Origin: CAIQJJ01 sp964606085
GTDB taxonomy: Bacteria; Chloroflexota; Anaerolineae; Anaerolineales; UBA4823
Direction: 5' to 3'
Assembly: GCA_964606085.1 (NCBI GenBank)
Contig: CAZSFD010000036.1
Location: 1 to 47,065, forward strand
DNA: 47,065 bases
The notes beneath the pieces were generated by a model. The model was not told where the DNA came from and did no database searches. It saw only the letters and a list, made by a program, of their open reading frames with translations. Made by a program: the position numbers and the translations under genes. The stretch's first letter is position 1, and every line of letters starts with the position of its first letter. Of the stretch, positions 33,079-42,858 are shown piece after piece.

Positions 33079-33112
33079 ACTTTCAACCTGGCGGTTTGTT
33101 TCGAGGATACCT

Positions 33113-33853
33113 GTGCCTGAAAATCTACTCTATTTTTATCTGATGACGGCCTTTGTGGGCCTGTTGATCGGTGTGGCCAAGGGCGGGCTGGGCGGTCTGA
33201 TGGGCGCGCTGGCAACCCCGCTGATGGCGTTGGTGATGCCGCCGCAAGAAGTGGTGGGGCTGCTGCTGCCGATGCTAATCTTTGCCGATGCGTTTGCCCT
33301 GGCCAGCTATTGGCGGCAATGGAATGGCCGCCTGGTGATTCTGCTGCTGCCGGGCGCGGTGATCGGCGTTACGACCGGCACCTTTTTGATCACCAATGCG
33401 CCCACTGCTTTGCTGCGCCAGATTTTAGCGCTGATCGTGCTGCTGTTCACCGCCTACAAGCTCTTCGAGAGCCGCCTGGCGTTTGTGAAAACTTATCAGG
33501 CGCGCACCTGGCATGGCTGGTTCGCCGGTACGCTGGCGGGCTTCTCTTCTACGCTGGCCCATGCCGGCGGCCCGCCGGTGGCTATCTACCTGCTGATGCA
33601 GAAGCTCTCCCCCATCGAGTTTACGGCGACCACGGTTTTGTTTTTTACCATTTTGAATTGGATCAAAGTGCCATACTATTTTTCGGCGGGCTTGTTCGAT
33701 TTCGACCGCCTGGCGAGTGTGCTGTGGCTGCTGCCGGTGATCCCGTTTGGCGTGTGGCTTGGCCGCTGGGCGGTGGGGAAGGTCAACCGGCTGTGGTTCG
33801 AACGAATTATTGTGGCGGCGCTGTTGGGTACGGCGGTGATGTTGTTGTTATGA
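33113..33853 (+). CDS. TauE/SafE-family sulfite/anion exporter
   Basis: 246 residues from the GTG at 33113 (GAGGATACCT upstream). Seven or eight hydrophobic helices; conserved LIGVAKGGLGGLMG near the start and the second half repeat GFSSTLAHAGGPPVAIYLL. This doubled motif is the family mark. Members export sulfite, sulfoacetate or similar organic anions. The stop overlaps the permease start (ATGA), so the two are coupled. Confidence 0.88.
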   Translation: MPENLLYFYLMTAFVGLLIGVAKGGLGGLMGALATPLMALVMPPQEVVGLLLPMLIFADAFALASYWRQWNGRLVILLLPGAVIGVTTGTFLITNAPTALLRQILALIVLLFTAYKLFESRLAFVKTYQARTWHGWFAGTLAGFSSTLAHAGGPPVAIYLLMQKLSPIEFTATTVLFFTILNWIKVPYYFSAGLFDFDRLASVLWLLPVIPFGVWLGRWAVGKVNRLWFERIIVAALLGTAVMLLL

Positions 33854-35625
33854 CTCTTGCGATCTTTTTGCTCCTGGTTATTCTGGTGGTTGCCTTGCTC
33901 CTGTTCTCGTTTGAGTGGGTGCCTGCCGACGTGACCGCCCTGGGGGTGCTGCTGGCGTTGATCTTGCTGGGCTTGCTGCCGCTCGAAGAGGCTTTTGCCG
34001 GCTTTGGCAGCGAGACGGTGATGCTGTTGCTGGGCTTGTTGATCATGACCGCCGCGCTGATGCGCACGGGGGTGGTCGAACTCGTCAGTCGCCATCTGCT
34101 GCGCCTGACCAGCCAGCACCCCGAACGCCTGCTGCTGATCACCATGCTTTCTGCCGGGCTGTTGAGCGCTTTCATCAGCAACACGGCCGCGGCGGCGTTT
34201 TTCCTGCCTGTGATTTTGGGCCTGGGTCGCCGGGCTAACCTGAGCGCCTCGCGGCTGCTGATGCCGTTGGCTTTTGCTTCCATCCTTGCCAGTTCCGTTA
34301 CCCTGGTCAGCACTTCCACCAATATCGTGGTCAGTGGTCTGATGAAGCAAAATGGGCTGCCGCCGATGGGCATGTTTGAACTGACACCGGTTGGCCTGCC
34401 GGTGCTGGCCCTGGGCCTGGCCTACATGCTGGCTATTGGCAAGCGGCTCATCCCGCAGCGTGCAGCGCCAGAAAACTTCACCGAAGGTTTTGGTTTGCGC
34501 CCTTACCTGGCCGAATTACGCATCCCACGCGATTCCTCGCTGGTTGGCAGCACCCTGGCCGAGGCCGCCCTGGGCCGCGACCTCGATTTGACCGTACTGG
34601 GGGTGATTCGCGATGGCGACCGCCACCTGGCCCCGGCTGCCGATGTGATGCTGCAAGCCGATGATGCCTTGCTGGTGGAAGGCTCGCATGAGGCCATTCT
34701 CAAGGTCAAAGACACCGCCGGGATTGACATTCAGGCTGATGCGAAGTTTTCCGATTTTGACCTGCAAACCGAGGATTTGCGCCTGGCCGAGGTGGTGGTG
34801 CTGCCGCGTTCGCTCTTCATTGGGCGAACGCTGCGCGGTTTGCGGCTGCGCGAAACCTATCAATTGCAGGTGTTGGCCATCAGCCGCCACACCGGCACCA
34901 TTTACACCAAAATCGCTCATACGCGCTTGCGCATGGGCGATGTGCTGCTGGTGCAGGGCAGCCACGAACACATCGCAGCTTTGAAGGCTGAAAACGCCTT
35001 CGATGTGCTGGGCGTGGTGGAAGCGCACCGCTTCAACCGCCAGCGGGCGCTGCTGGCGATGGGCATTTTTGGTAGCTCGCTGACGTTGGCGGCTTTGAAC
35101 GTGCTGCCGCTGCCGGTGGCCGTGTTGCTGGGGGCTTTTTTAGTTTTCCTGGGGCGCTGCATCACCCCCGAAGAAGCCTACCGCCAGGTGGAGTGGAAGA
35201 TATTGATCCTGATCGGCTGTATGCTGGCTCTGGGCGCAGCCATGCAATCTACCGGCACCGCGCAATTCCTGGCTGATCAGTTGGTGGCGGGCATTGGCAG
35301 TTGGCACCCGCTGTGGCTGCTGACGGCTTTTTTCGTGTTGACGGTGCTGTTGACGCAGCCGATGTCGAACCAGGCGGCGGCGGCGGTGGTGGTGCCGGTG
35401 GCCTTACAGTTGGCGGTGCAGCTCGGCTTGAACCCGCGCACCTTTGCGATGATGATCGCCGTGGCGGCCAGCACCTCTTACCTGACCCCCCTGGAGCCAG
35501 CCTGCTTGATGGTTTATGGGCCGGGGCGCTACCGCTTTGCCGATTTTCTCAAGGTTGGAGCGCCGCTGACGGTGGTGGTGTATCTGATTGCGATTGTGTT
35601 GGTGCCGTGGCTGTGGCCGTTGTAG
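33850..35625 (+). CDS. SLC13-type permease with two RCK_C (TrkA-C) domains
   Basis: 591 residues from the ATG at 33850. Helices in the N-terminal half (to about 200) include ISNTAAAAFFLPVILGLG and the SVTLVSTSTNIVVSGLM motif, as in divalent anion/sodium symporters. Two regulatory RCK_C domains occupy about 215-300 and 305-390. More helices follow, including LTQPMSNQAAAAVVVPVAL. Members carry sulfate, dicarboxylates or related anions. Paired with the TauE gene, a sulfur-anion role is plausible. Its last 77 bases overlap the convergent GGDEF gene. Confidence 0.87.
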   Translation: MTLAIFLLLVILVVALLLFSFEWVPADVTALGVLLALILLGLLPLEEAFAGFGSETVMLLLGLLIMTAALMRTGVVELVSRHLLRLTSQHPERLLLITMLSAGLLSAFISNTAAAAFFLPVILGLGRRANLSASRLLMPLAFASILASSVTLVSTSTNIVVSGLMKQNGLPPMGMFELTPVGLPVLALGLAYMLAIGKRLIPQRAAPENFTEGFGLRPYLAELRIPRDSSLVGSTLAEAALGRDLDLTVLGVIRDGDRHLAPAADVMLQADDALLVEGSHEAILKVKDTAGIDIQADAKFSDFDLQTEDLRLAEVVVLPRSLFIGRTLRGLRLRETYQLQVLAISRHTGTIYTKIAHTRLRMGDVLLVQGSHEHIAALKAENAFDVLGVVEAHRFNRQRALLAMGIFGSSLTLAALNVLPLPVAVLLGAFLVFLGRCITPEEAYRQVEWKILILIGCMLALGAAMQSTGTAQFLADQLVAGIGSWHPLWLLTAFFVLTVLLTQPMSNQAAAAVVVPVALQLAVQLGLNPRTFAMMIAVAASTSYLTPLEPACLMVYGPGRYRFADFLKVGAPLTVVVYLIAIVLVPWLWPL

Positions 35626-38392
35626 GGGCTGGTGGCTGGCATGGTTCTTCCCACGCCATCACCCGGTTGCGGCCAGCGTTTTTCGCCTGGTAGAGCGCCT
35701 GGTCGGCATGGTCAATCAAATCTTCTAGCCGGTGGCAGGCTATATCGAACTGGGCAATCCCCACACTGATGGTTATCCGAAAAGCAGCGCGCTCGGTATG
35801 GATCAGATGCTCGCTCACTCGCTGCCGCAAGCGTTCGGCCACTTTGGCCGCTGTCTTTAACCTGGTTTCAGGCAGCAAGATGATCAATTCCTCACCCCCA
35901 TAACGCCCCATCGTATCGGAAACGCGCAGTTGCTCGGTACACATCATGGCCAGGTCTTGCAGGGCTTGATCACCAGCCTGGTGGCCGTAGGTGTCATTGA
36001 CCAGCTTGAAGTGGTCTATATCCAGCATTATCACGCAGAGCGGGTATTGATAGCGGCTGGCGCGCTGATATTCGCGCTCGGCTATCGTCATGAAGTGGCG
36101 GCGGTTGAACAGCCCGGTGAGCAAGTCGGTGATGGCCAGGCGCTGCGTTTCCTCGAACAGACGGCTGTTTTCGAGCGCAATGCCCACATGGTCGGCAAAG
36201 GCGGCGGCCAGGCGGGCATGTTCCTGTGTGAAAGCCCCTGGCTGGCGGCTGTCGAGCGCGATCATGCCAATCAGTTCGTCGTTGACCAAAATGGGCACGC
36301 CCATCCAGCCATGAATATGATCAGCGGGCGGGCGGCGAAAGGCGGGATAAACCTGAGGGGCATCTTCGAGAATATGTACCTGGCGGGTTTGAAAAACGAT
36401 GGCATTGGGGGTGTTTTCGATGACGGCAAAACGCAATCCCAGAACCGCGGTGGCTTTGACAAATCCATTTTGTCCGACAATTTCCAGTTCATCGCCGCGC
36501 AGCAGCATGACCGCCGCGCTATCATAAGGCACCACGCGGTTGAGTTCTTGCAAGATGCGTTCGATGGCTTCTTTTTGATGCAGTGTGCTGGCAACGGCGG
36601 CTCCGATCTGCCGCAGGGTTTCGGCCTCGGTGGCGCGCCGTTCAGCTTCGATGAGCAGTTGGCCTTTGAATACGGCCAATGCGGCCTGGCGGGCGGCCAA
36701 CTCGCCGAGCTGGATTTCTGGCTGGGTGAAAGAATGCGGCTCGTGAAAGGAGATCAACGCACAGCCTAAAAAGCGGTGGTTGACGATCAGCGGCAGGCAC
36801 AGCATGGAGCGGGTGGGGAAGCGCGCCGCAAGGCGTGGCGCAAGGTAGGGTGTGTTGAAAACGTCTGGCACTACCAGGGTTTGGCGGGTTTGATGGAGAT
36901 GCCTGGTCAGGGTTGGTTCGCCGGGTTGCGCCTGGCTTTTGGCTTGCCGATAGGTATGGCGCATGGGGCCATAGGCGGCGGTTGGGATGCCGGCCTGCCG
37001 CTGCTCATCCCACAGGGTGATGTAACACCCATCGGCCTGCAACAACTCGCCCAGGCGGTCGGCTAAAATTTGCACCATCGCCTGAAAATCCATCTCGGCG
37101 ATGGCTGCCTGGGTGATCTCATTGAGCAGTTCTTGTTGGCGCAGTTCATTGGCGCGTTCGGCCTCGGCTTGTTTGCGCGCCTGGATGTCGCGGGTTACAC
37201 CCAATAAGCCAATCACCTGGCCCTCGTCGTTGTGCAAGATACTGATCCGCGATTCGGTCCAGACGTAGCCGCCATTTTTGCAACTTTGCTCCAATTCGAG
37301 CATTGTTTGGGGGATTTCGCGGTTGGCCTGGATGTTGGCCAGCGCATGGGCGAAAATCTGTTCGGCGATGTCTGCCGATTGGGGTGACAGCGCCTGGCGC
37401 AGGCTTTGTTGCAGCACTTCAGCGGGTGTGTAGCCGCGCAAGGCTTCGACCGATGGGCTGATGTAGGTAAACCGCCCCTCCAGATTCATGGTCCAGATCA
37501 CATCGCTGGCGTTGTCGGCCAGCAGGCGATAGCGACGTTCACTCTCCTGAATGGCTCGTTCCGCTTCTACCTGGGCAGTTACATCGCGTTTGACTGCCGC
37601 AAAATTGATGATCTGCCCATTTTCGTCTTTGATGGGAAAGATAGTGGCAGCCTCGTCATAGAGGCTGCCATCTTTGCGTCGGTTGATGAAATTGCCCTGC
37701 CAGGGTTCGCCACGACGGATCGTCTGCCACAGGTTTTTATAAAACTCCTGGTCTTGCAGGCCGCTTTTGAGCAGGCGTGGGTTTTGGCCGGATGCCTCCG
37801 CACGTGAATAACCTGTTATGATTTCAAAATAGGGATTGGCATATTCGATCTTGCCGGTCAGATCGGTGATCACAATCATTTCTTGCGCCTGTTCGATCAC
37901 CGCGGCCAGGCGGGTGCGTTGCAATTCGGCTTCTTTCTGGCGGGTGATGTCGTGCAGCACGATCAGCCAACTGGTCAGTTGGCCGCGCCGGTTGGTGAGC
38001 GGGGTAATTTGGATATCGTACCAGCGCCCATTGGCGCCATGCACGGTTTTCAGGCGCGTTTGGGTAACAGGGGGGCGGATGACTGCCTGGGCGAGTTCTT
38101 CCCACTCATTTAATAGTTGTGTGATGGGTTGACCGATAACTTGGTCGCTGATAACCCCAAAGACCTGCTCTGCCGCGGGATTCAGGTCATACAACATGCC
38201 GTTCAAGTCTATTGCCAGCACCGCATCAATCAACGCATCTACCAGTTGTTTGCGCGCTAACCGGCCCGATTCTCCTATCCCGGCCTGGTGGCGGCGGCGT
38301 GTGAAGAGCAGTGTGAGGATAATCAAGGAGAGACTGAGAACCAGGAAAACGAACGAAAGCGAAAGCTGCCACTGTGACATAGGCTGTATCAT
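35549..38392 (-). CDS. Membrane-anchored PAS/GAF sensor diguanylate cyclase
   Basis: 947 residues (943 from the ATG at 38380, which has the better-spaced AGGAA). One N-terminal helix (about 7-28), three PAS domains (about 45-410; the second has TNITGKIEYANPYFEIITGYS-like sequence), two GAF domains (about 425-750), then GGDEF (about 755-915). The active site is GGEEL at about 831 and the inhibitory I-site R-x-x-D lies nine residues before it, so it should make c-di-GMP with product inhibition. The last 25 or so residues are Thr/Pro-rich and lie antisense to the permease end. Confidence 0.92.
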   Translation of the reverse strand: MIQPMSQWQLSLSFVFLVLSLSLIILTLLFTRRRHQAGIGESGRLARKQLVDALIDAVLAIDLNGMLYDLNPAAEQVFGVISDQVIGQPITQLLNEWEELAQAVIRPPVTQTRLKTVHGANGRWYDIQITPLTNRRGQLTSWLIVLHDITRQKEAELQRTRLAAVIEQAQEMIVITDLTGKIEYANPYFEIITGYSRAEASGQNPRLLKSGLQDQEFYKNLWQTIRRGEPWQGNFINRRKDGSLYDEAATIFPIKDENGQIINFAAVKRDVTAQVEAERAIQESERRYRLLADNASDVIWTMNLEGRFTYISPSVEALRGYTPAEVLQQSLRQALSPQSADIAEQIFAHALANIQANREIPQTMLELEQSCKNGGYVWTESRISILHNDEGQVIGLLGVTRDIQARKQAEAERANELRQQELLNEITQAAIAEMDFQAMVQILADRLGELLQADGCYITLWDEQRQAGIPTAAYGPMRHTYRQAKSQAQPGEPTLTRHLHQTRQTLVVPDVFNTPYLAPRLAARFPTRSMLCLPLIVNHRFLGCALISFHEPHSFTQPEIQLGELAARQAALAVFKGQLLIEAERRATEAETLRQIGAAVASTLHQKEAIERILQELNRVVPYDSAAVMLLRGDELEIVGQNGFVKATAVLGLRFAVIENTPNAIVFQTRQVHILEDAPQVYPAFRRPPADHIHGWMGVPILVNDELIGMIALDSRQPGAFTQEHARLAAAFADHVGIALENSRLFEETQRLAITDLLTGLFNRRHFMTIAEREYQRASRYQYPLCVIMLDIDHFKLVNDTYGHQAGDQALQDLAMMCTEQLRVSDTMGRYGGEELIILLPETRLKTAAKVAERLRQRVSEHLIHTERAAFRITISVGIAQFDIACHRLEDLIDHADQALYQAKNAGRNRVMAWEEPCQPPAPTTATATAPTQSQSDTPPPSAALQP

Positions 38393-38458
38393 TCCTGACT
38401 CCTATTGTACAGCAGGCGGCGGCTTTCGCTTCCGAATGAAAGGTGAATTTTCTGTTTT

Positions 38459-39514
38459 TCAGCGCATTTCGGCTACGAAGGCTTCGGCTGCTTCGGCAGA
38501 CAGGGCGTGGTCAACGATGTGCATCAAAAACCCCTTACCGCCTATTTCTCGGCAGATGGCGCGCGCCCCTTCACAGGTGACATAGACCTGGCACCGCTTA
38601 CCGCCTGCGATAAAGCGTTTCAGCAGATCGGGCCATTGATCGCCCTTGGGCTGGCCGTCGCCGGGCTGCCATTGGATGCCGCGCAGCCGTTCGATGGAGA
38701 GCAAATGATCTACATGGGGGATTTCGCCGATGCCATCCAGGTGGTAGAAGCCGTAATCGAGGTGGTCGCAGCAGGCGGCCAGATCGGGCAGCACGAAGCG
38801 CTTGAACATGCGCGGTGAGATCATGTACGAGAAATCACATTGCAGCATGTAGCCCTTGCCCGGCGACCAGCACGGCCCCCAGCAGGCATTGCCGCGGCCA
38901 ACCGATGAGGTGATGGCGTACAGCTCGTCATAGTAGCGCATCCAAAGCTGCGTGATCTCGTTGACCAGGCGTTCCACTTCTGCGGGGCTGTCGGTGAGAT
39001 CGAGCAGTAGCTTATCGGCGCCGCGCAGGCTGGCAAGGATGTCGAGGTTGCCGCCCAGGTCGGTGTGGCCGACCAGCACCTGGCTGCCCCAGCGCGCCAC
39101 GCCAGCGCGGGTCACTTCTTGCACGCGTTGCCACCACGGGTTTTCGGCATCGTAGGCCAGGTGAATATCTTCGAGGCGTTCGACGCCTTCGAGCGGCCAA
39201 AACCAGGTGGTGTCGGGCGTCCAGGTGGGCTGTGAACCCAGGAAGGCCGCCATTACGCCCGGCCCATAGTTGCCCCACCATTTGGGGAAGGCGTCGCCGT
39301 GCCAGCGGGTGGCGCTGAGGATGCGATCCCAATTGTCTACAATTTGCGCCGCGGGCGTATCCAGGCCAAATTTGGTCAACTGCGACCAATCGGCATCTTC
39401 TACCGGGTCGGATGTCTCCAGCACGATCAGCGGCCGTTCGAGTTCGCCGGCCCACCAGGCATTCCAATCGCGGGCGATGCGCTGCCAATCTTGTTCGGTG
39501 AAGCGGATTGCCAT
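38459..39514 (-). CDS. Uroporphyrinogen decarboxylase-like protein of a sugar locus
   Basis: 351 residues. Overall URO-D-like TIM barrel with YDAENPWWQRVQE, GGNLDILASLRGADKLLLDL, MLQCDFSYMISPRMFKRFVLPDLAAC and YHLDGIGEIPH. The substrate-binding RQAGR motif of true HemE near the N-terminus is absent, so haem synthesis is unlikely. Gene position after a sugar isomerase (9-bp gap) suggests a role in carbohydrate use or a related methyl/carbon transfer. Many sugar loci in soil and gut bacteria carry such URO-D-like proteins of unknown function. Confidence 0.8.
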   Translation of the reverse strand: MAIRFTEQDWQRIARDWNAWWAGELERPLIVLETSDPVEDADWSQLTKFGLDTPAAQIVDNWDRILSATRWHGDAFPKWWGNYGPGVMAAFLGSQPTWTPDTTWFWPLEGVERLEDIHLAYDAENPWWQRVQEVTRAGVARWGSQVLVGHTDLGGNLDILASLRGADKLLLDLTDSPAEVERLVNEITQLWMRYYDELYAITSSVGRGNACWGPCWSPGKGYMLQCDFSYMISPRMFKRFVLPDLAACCDHLDYGFYHLDGIGEIPHVDHLLSIERLRGIQWQPGDGQPKGDQWPDLLKRFIAGGKRCQVYVTCEGARAICREIGGKGFLMHIVDHALSAEAAEAFVAEMR

Positions 39515-39523
39515 AGGTTTTCC

Positions 39524-40405
39524 TTACCATCCTAACTTTTTCAGATATGCCCGGCTGATGGCGTGGCTTTCTTCGGCGGTGGGCGTGGTGATCACATCGG
39601 TCTCGACGATCACCCAGCCTGCGAAACCGGCGGTTTTGAGCGTAGCGAACACGGCGGGAAAATCCACGTCACCCTGGCCGAGTTCGGCAAAGACGCCGCG
39701 CGAGGTGTAGCCGCCGTAATCCCACCCGGCCGCCACGCCTTCGGTCACGATGGCATTGTTGACATCTTTGACGTGGATGGTCAGGATGCGCCCGGCGTAG
39801 CGGTGGATGAAGTCCACCACGTCCACGCCGGCCCAGGCCAGGTGGCCGGTGTCGGGGCCGAGGAAAAGCGTGGCGGGGTCAATGCTGGCCAGCAGGCGAT
39901 CCATTTCCGCGCCCGATTCGGTGACGCTGCCGACGTGGTTGTGATAGCATGGGCGCACGCCTTCGGCAAGGATGGCCTGGCAGGCGGCGGTCAGTGTGCT
40001 GGTGAACACGTCCCATTCGGCGTCGGTCAGGCCGTCTTCAGCAGTGACGCGCCCGGCCACTTCGCCGCGGTGCAGGCCGCGGCGGCCCACGTAGCCGTTC
40101 CAGCCGCCGGTCGCCACGTAGAGTTCGGTGCAGCCCACTGCGCGGGTGAACTGCGCCATTTGCCGGGCGCGGGCCACAATCTCATCACGTTGTTCAGCGT
40201 GCCAATAATCGGCGGAGAAATAGCCCGGGGCAGGTTGCAGGCCGCATTTTTGATAGACGGCCACGGTATGCGCGGCAGAGCGTCCGCCGCGCGGGAAGGC
40301 TGGCGCGCCGTCGTAGCCGAGGCGGGCCAGGGTGGTGAGGATTTCTTCTTCGGGGGTGTTTTCGGGCCAGCCCATTTGGGCGCAGCCAATGAGGGGGGTA
40401 GGCAT
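39524..40405 (-). CDS. Xylose isomerase-like TIM-barrel sugar isomerase/epimerase
   Basis: 293 residues. Family layout: EEEILTTLARLGYDGAPAF at the start, YHNHVGSVTESGAEMDRLL (His/Asn metal area), LGPDTGHLAWAGVDVVDF and IHVKDVN, with the closing Glu in VIVETDV. Metal residues Glu/Asp/His/Glu of the AP_endonuc_2 barrel can be matched. Similar proteins convert keto sugars or inosose (IolE-like). AAGGAG serves as ribosome site and the ATG directly abuts the stop of the rhamnosidase gene. Confidence 0.87.
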   Translation of the reverse strand: MPTPLIGCAQMGWPENTPEEEILTTLARLGYDGAPAFPRGGRSAAHTVAVYQKCGLQPAPGYFSADYWHAEQRDEIVARARQMAQFTRAVGCTELYVATGGWNGYVGRRGLHRGEVAGRVTAEDGLTDAEWDVFTSTLTAACQAILAEGVRPCYHNHVGSVTESGAEMDRLLASIDPATLFLGPDTGHLAWAGVDVVDFIHRYAGRILTIHVKDVNNAIVTEGVAAGWDYGGYTSRGVFAELGQGDVDFPAVFATLKTAGFAGWVIVETDVITTPTAEESHAISRAYLKKLGW

Positions 40406-42784
40406 TTAGAACTCCTTGGTTTCTTCCTTGAAAAACAACGTCTCGCCATTGACATGCAGCATGGCATCTACACCGGGGGGCAGTTCGATTTTGCCGTGCA
40501 GCAGATCGCCTGCGCGGCACACCTCGAGTACGATTTCGCCGCCCGCCGGATGCACCAGCCGCCCACAGGCGTGTTCGAGCGGGCCAAGCTGCGGGATGAT
40601 CTCGACGCTGCAAAAGCCTAAATCGCCGGGGCGGATGCCGAGGATGCTGGCAAAGTAGTGGTACAACGGGTGCGAACTCCAGCCGTGGCAGTCGGAACGG
40701 CTCGGTTCGGGCTTCTCAACGCCGGTCTTGAAGCCGTTGCTCACCAGGTCGAACCACAGCGGCAGGCGGTCGAAGAGCGCATCTATGCGCCCCAGTTTGC
40801 GGTAAGCCTCGAACAGGTAGTGGCTGGCATAGACGGTCATGCGATCCAGGTTGGGGTCGGTCAGCAGGCCGTTGGCAATGCGGTCGCGCATGGGGCGGTC
40901 GAGCAGGTCGGAGAGCAGCGCCAGGCATTGGGTATGCTCAGAAAAATGCTGGTGCGCCAGGTCGTCGGCCAGCAGGCCGCGTTCCTCATCCCAAAAGGCG
41001 GCGATGGCGTTCTTCGCCAGTTGCATGGCCTGCCAACAGGCGCGTTCGGCCAGCAGCGTCTCGTTCAGGCGTTCTTCGAGATCGTTGTATTGCATCAGGG
41101 TGTAGATCAGATGCCAGTTGAGTACGCCGCTGACGCCGCTGACGGCATCGGGCGGGCAGCCGGCATCCCAGGCGGGCACCCAATCGAAGGTGTTCCAGCC
41201 ATCGGGGGCGTGCAGCAGGCCATCTTGGCCAATCCAGCGGCGGAAGCCTTCGATACTGGCGCGCACGCCAGGCATCACCTGGCGCACGAAATCGAGGTCG
41301 CAGCGCCAGTAGGCGTAATCACGTACCATCGCCACCCACCACAGCGTCCAGGCGGGGATGAGTTGCGTCTCGCGGCAAGGGTAGCGCGCCTGGGTCAGGC
41401 CGTGCCACAGGCGCGAGGCGTCAAAGATGTCTATCGCTTTGCGGGCCAGGCGGTCGTCGCGGCTCATCACGTAGTTGACCAGCGCTTCCAGGCGCATATC
41501 GCCGCCGTATTGCAGTTCCTCGTAGTAGGGGCAGTCGAAATAGGTCTCGTTGGCGCACATTTGCAGGCCGCGCGCCAGCAGGGGAATGGTGGCTTGCAGG
41601 CGCGGGTCGCTGGCAGAAAAATCGGATTCCATTTCGAGGGGGTAGCGTGTTTCGTGGAGCGTGAAGCGTTCGATGATCAGCGGCTGGTCGGCGGTTTCGA
41701 CGACGACTTCGATGTAGCGCCCGGCAGACCACCACAGCGGGGTAAAGCTGCGGGTCAGGCTGCCATCCGGCAGGAAGGTGTCGCCCTGGCCGATGAAATA
41801 CTTGCCGTCAAGTTGGTCGCGGTGGCCTTTGCGAGAACCCCAAATATCGTTTGTCTCGAACAGAGCTTCGGCCCAGCGCAGGCTGAGGCGGCTGCCTTTG
41901 CCGTTGGAGGTGACGAGTTCGCTGTAGGCCAGGTAGTAATTATTCAGATCGAGGATGGCGCGGCGGCGTGTGTGAGGGGGGATGATCAGGCTGCTGTTGC
42001 CGTCGAGCAGGGCTTGCCAGGCGGGGATTTCGGCGGCCAGCGATTTGCTTTCTTCGATGTGCGCGGCGGTGACGAAGCCATCGCGGGCATCGCCCACATA
42101 GCGCACACGGGCGGGCGGCACGGGCTGGTCGAGCATGGGCGGCAGGGTAGCGGGCGTCAGTTCGTGGGCCGGGCGGCGCAGGCTCCAGTCAATGTGTTTG
42201 CCGATGCCGTGGGCGCTGGTTCCCGCCGGCTGCCAGCCATCGCCCGCGCCATTTTCCACACCCCAGGGATAACGCGCACCGTCCATTTGTACGTTTGCGC
42301 CGCGCCAATGCGAAACAGGCGATTGGACATACGTGTAGCCATCGAGCAATTTGCACTCCCAGGCGGCCAGGCCGGTGCTGAGGGCCTTCGTCCACGGCCC
42401 TTCGGCGGCGAGCAGAAAGCCCGGCTCGGCGCTCATTTGCGCATCGGCGGCGAGTTCGCCCAGCGCCCAGGCACGGGCAACGAGGGTGTGTTCGCCGGGG
42501 GCGAGGCTCAGTTCGTAGGTTTCGTAATACCAGCGTTCAGGAGAGACACGTTCAGGCCCGCGGCCCAGGCGCACGCCGTCCAGGTAGAGTTCGTAACGCT
42601 CGTCGGCGGTGACGTGGATGCGAACGGACTCCTCGCCGCTGGAAAAGCGCAGGCGGAAGGCGGCCACGAAGGGCGGGGTTGCGCCGGGACAGGTGATCCA
42701 GCGCGCCGGCCACAGGCCGCGCTCGCGCCAGGGTTTGTCGGCGTTGAGCGGCAGGAATGGGTCTTGGGTGATGAAAGTGCGCAT
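40406..42784 (-). CDS. GH78-like alpha-L-rhamnosidase
   Basis: 792 residues, no signal peptide, so probably cytoplasmic. The N-terminal part (about 1-350) has beta-sandwich domains with RIHVTADERYELYLDGVRLGRGPE, and the catalytic (alpha/alpha)6 barrel runs from about 380 to 680. The block FDCPYYEELQYGGDMRLEAL (about 410-435) corresponds to the acid region of this family. A C-terminal beta domain follows. Splits terminal rhamnose from glycosides; exact linkage is not predictable. AGGAGG lies before the ATG. It is the second gene of the operon after the GH130 phosphorylase. Confidence 0.85.
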   Translation of the reverse strand: MRTFITQDPFLPLNADKPWRERGLWPARWITCPGATPPFVAAFRLRFSSGEESVRIHVTADERYELYLDGVRLGRGPERVSPERWYYETYELSLAPGEHTLVARAWALGELAADAQMSAEPGFLLAAEGPWTKALSTGLAAWECKLLDGYTYVQSPVSHWRGANVQMDGARYPWGVENGAGDGWQPAGTSAHGIGKHIDWSLRRPAHELTPATLPPMLDQPVPPARVRYVGDARDGFVTAAHIEESKSLAAEIPAWQALLDGNSSLIIPPHTRRRAILDLNNYYLAYSELVTSNGKGSRLSLRWAEALFETNDIWGSRKGHRDQLDGKYFIGQGDTFLPDGSLTRSFTPLWWSAGRYIEVVVETADQPLIIERFTLHETRYPLEMESDFSASDPRLQATIPLLARGLQMCANETYFDCPYYEELQYGGDMRLEALVNYVMSRDDRLARKAIDIFDASRLWHGLTQARYPCRETQLIPAWTLWWVAMVRDYAYWRCDLDFVRQVMPGVRASIEGFRRWIGQDGLLHAPDGWNTFDWVPAWDAGCPPDAVSGVSGVLNWHLIYTLMQYNDLEERLNETLLAERACWQAMQLAKNAIAAFWDEERGLLADDLAHQHFSEHTQCLALLSDLLDRPMRDRIANGLLTDPNLDRMTVYASHYLFEAYRKLGRIDALFDRLPLWFDLVSNGFKTGVEKPEPSRSDCHGWSSHPLYHYFASILGIRPGDLGFCSVEIIPQLGPLEHACGRLVHPAGGEIVLEVCRAGDLLHGKIELPPGVDAMLHVNGETLFFKEETKEF

Positions 42785-42817
42785 GGTCCCTCCTGATATA
42801 AATCATTGATCAACCTG

Positions 42818-42858
42818 CTCGAATAACGAATAACGAACCTCGTTAACCGTTATTCGAG
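42818..42858 (-). repeat. Hairpin with 7-bp repeats at the GH130 stop
   Basis: 11-bp arms CTCGAATAACG (42818-42828) and inverse (42848-42858); the CGAATAA heptad is doubled on the left side. The GH130 stop (42843-42845) lies in the loop. Placed between two genes of the same operon, so a message-stability or partial-termination role is possible. Confidence 0.6.

Noticed and set aside
40658..42796. A 712-codon plus-strand frame antisense to the rhamnosidase
   Set aside because: The opposite strand has a conserved GH78 protein with a ribosome site. The antisense frame has no recognisable domain.
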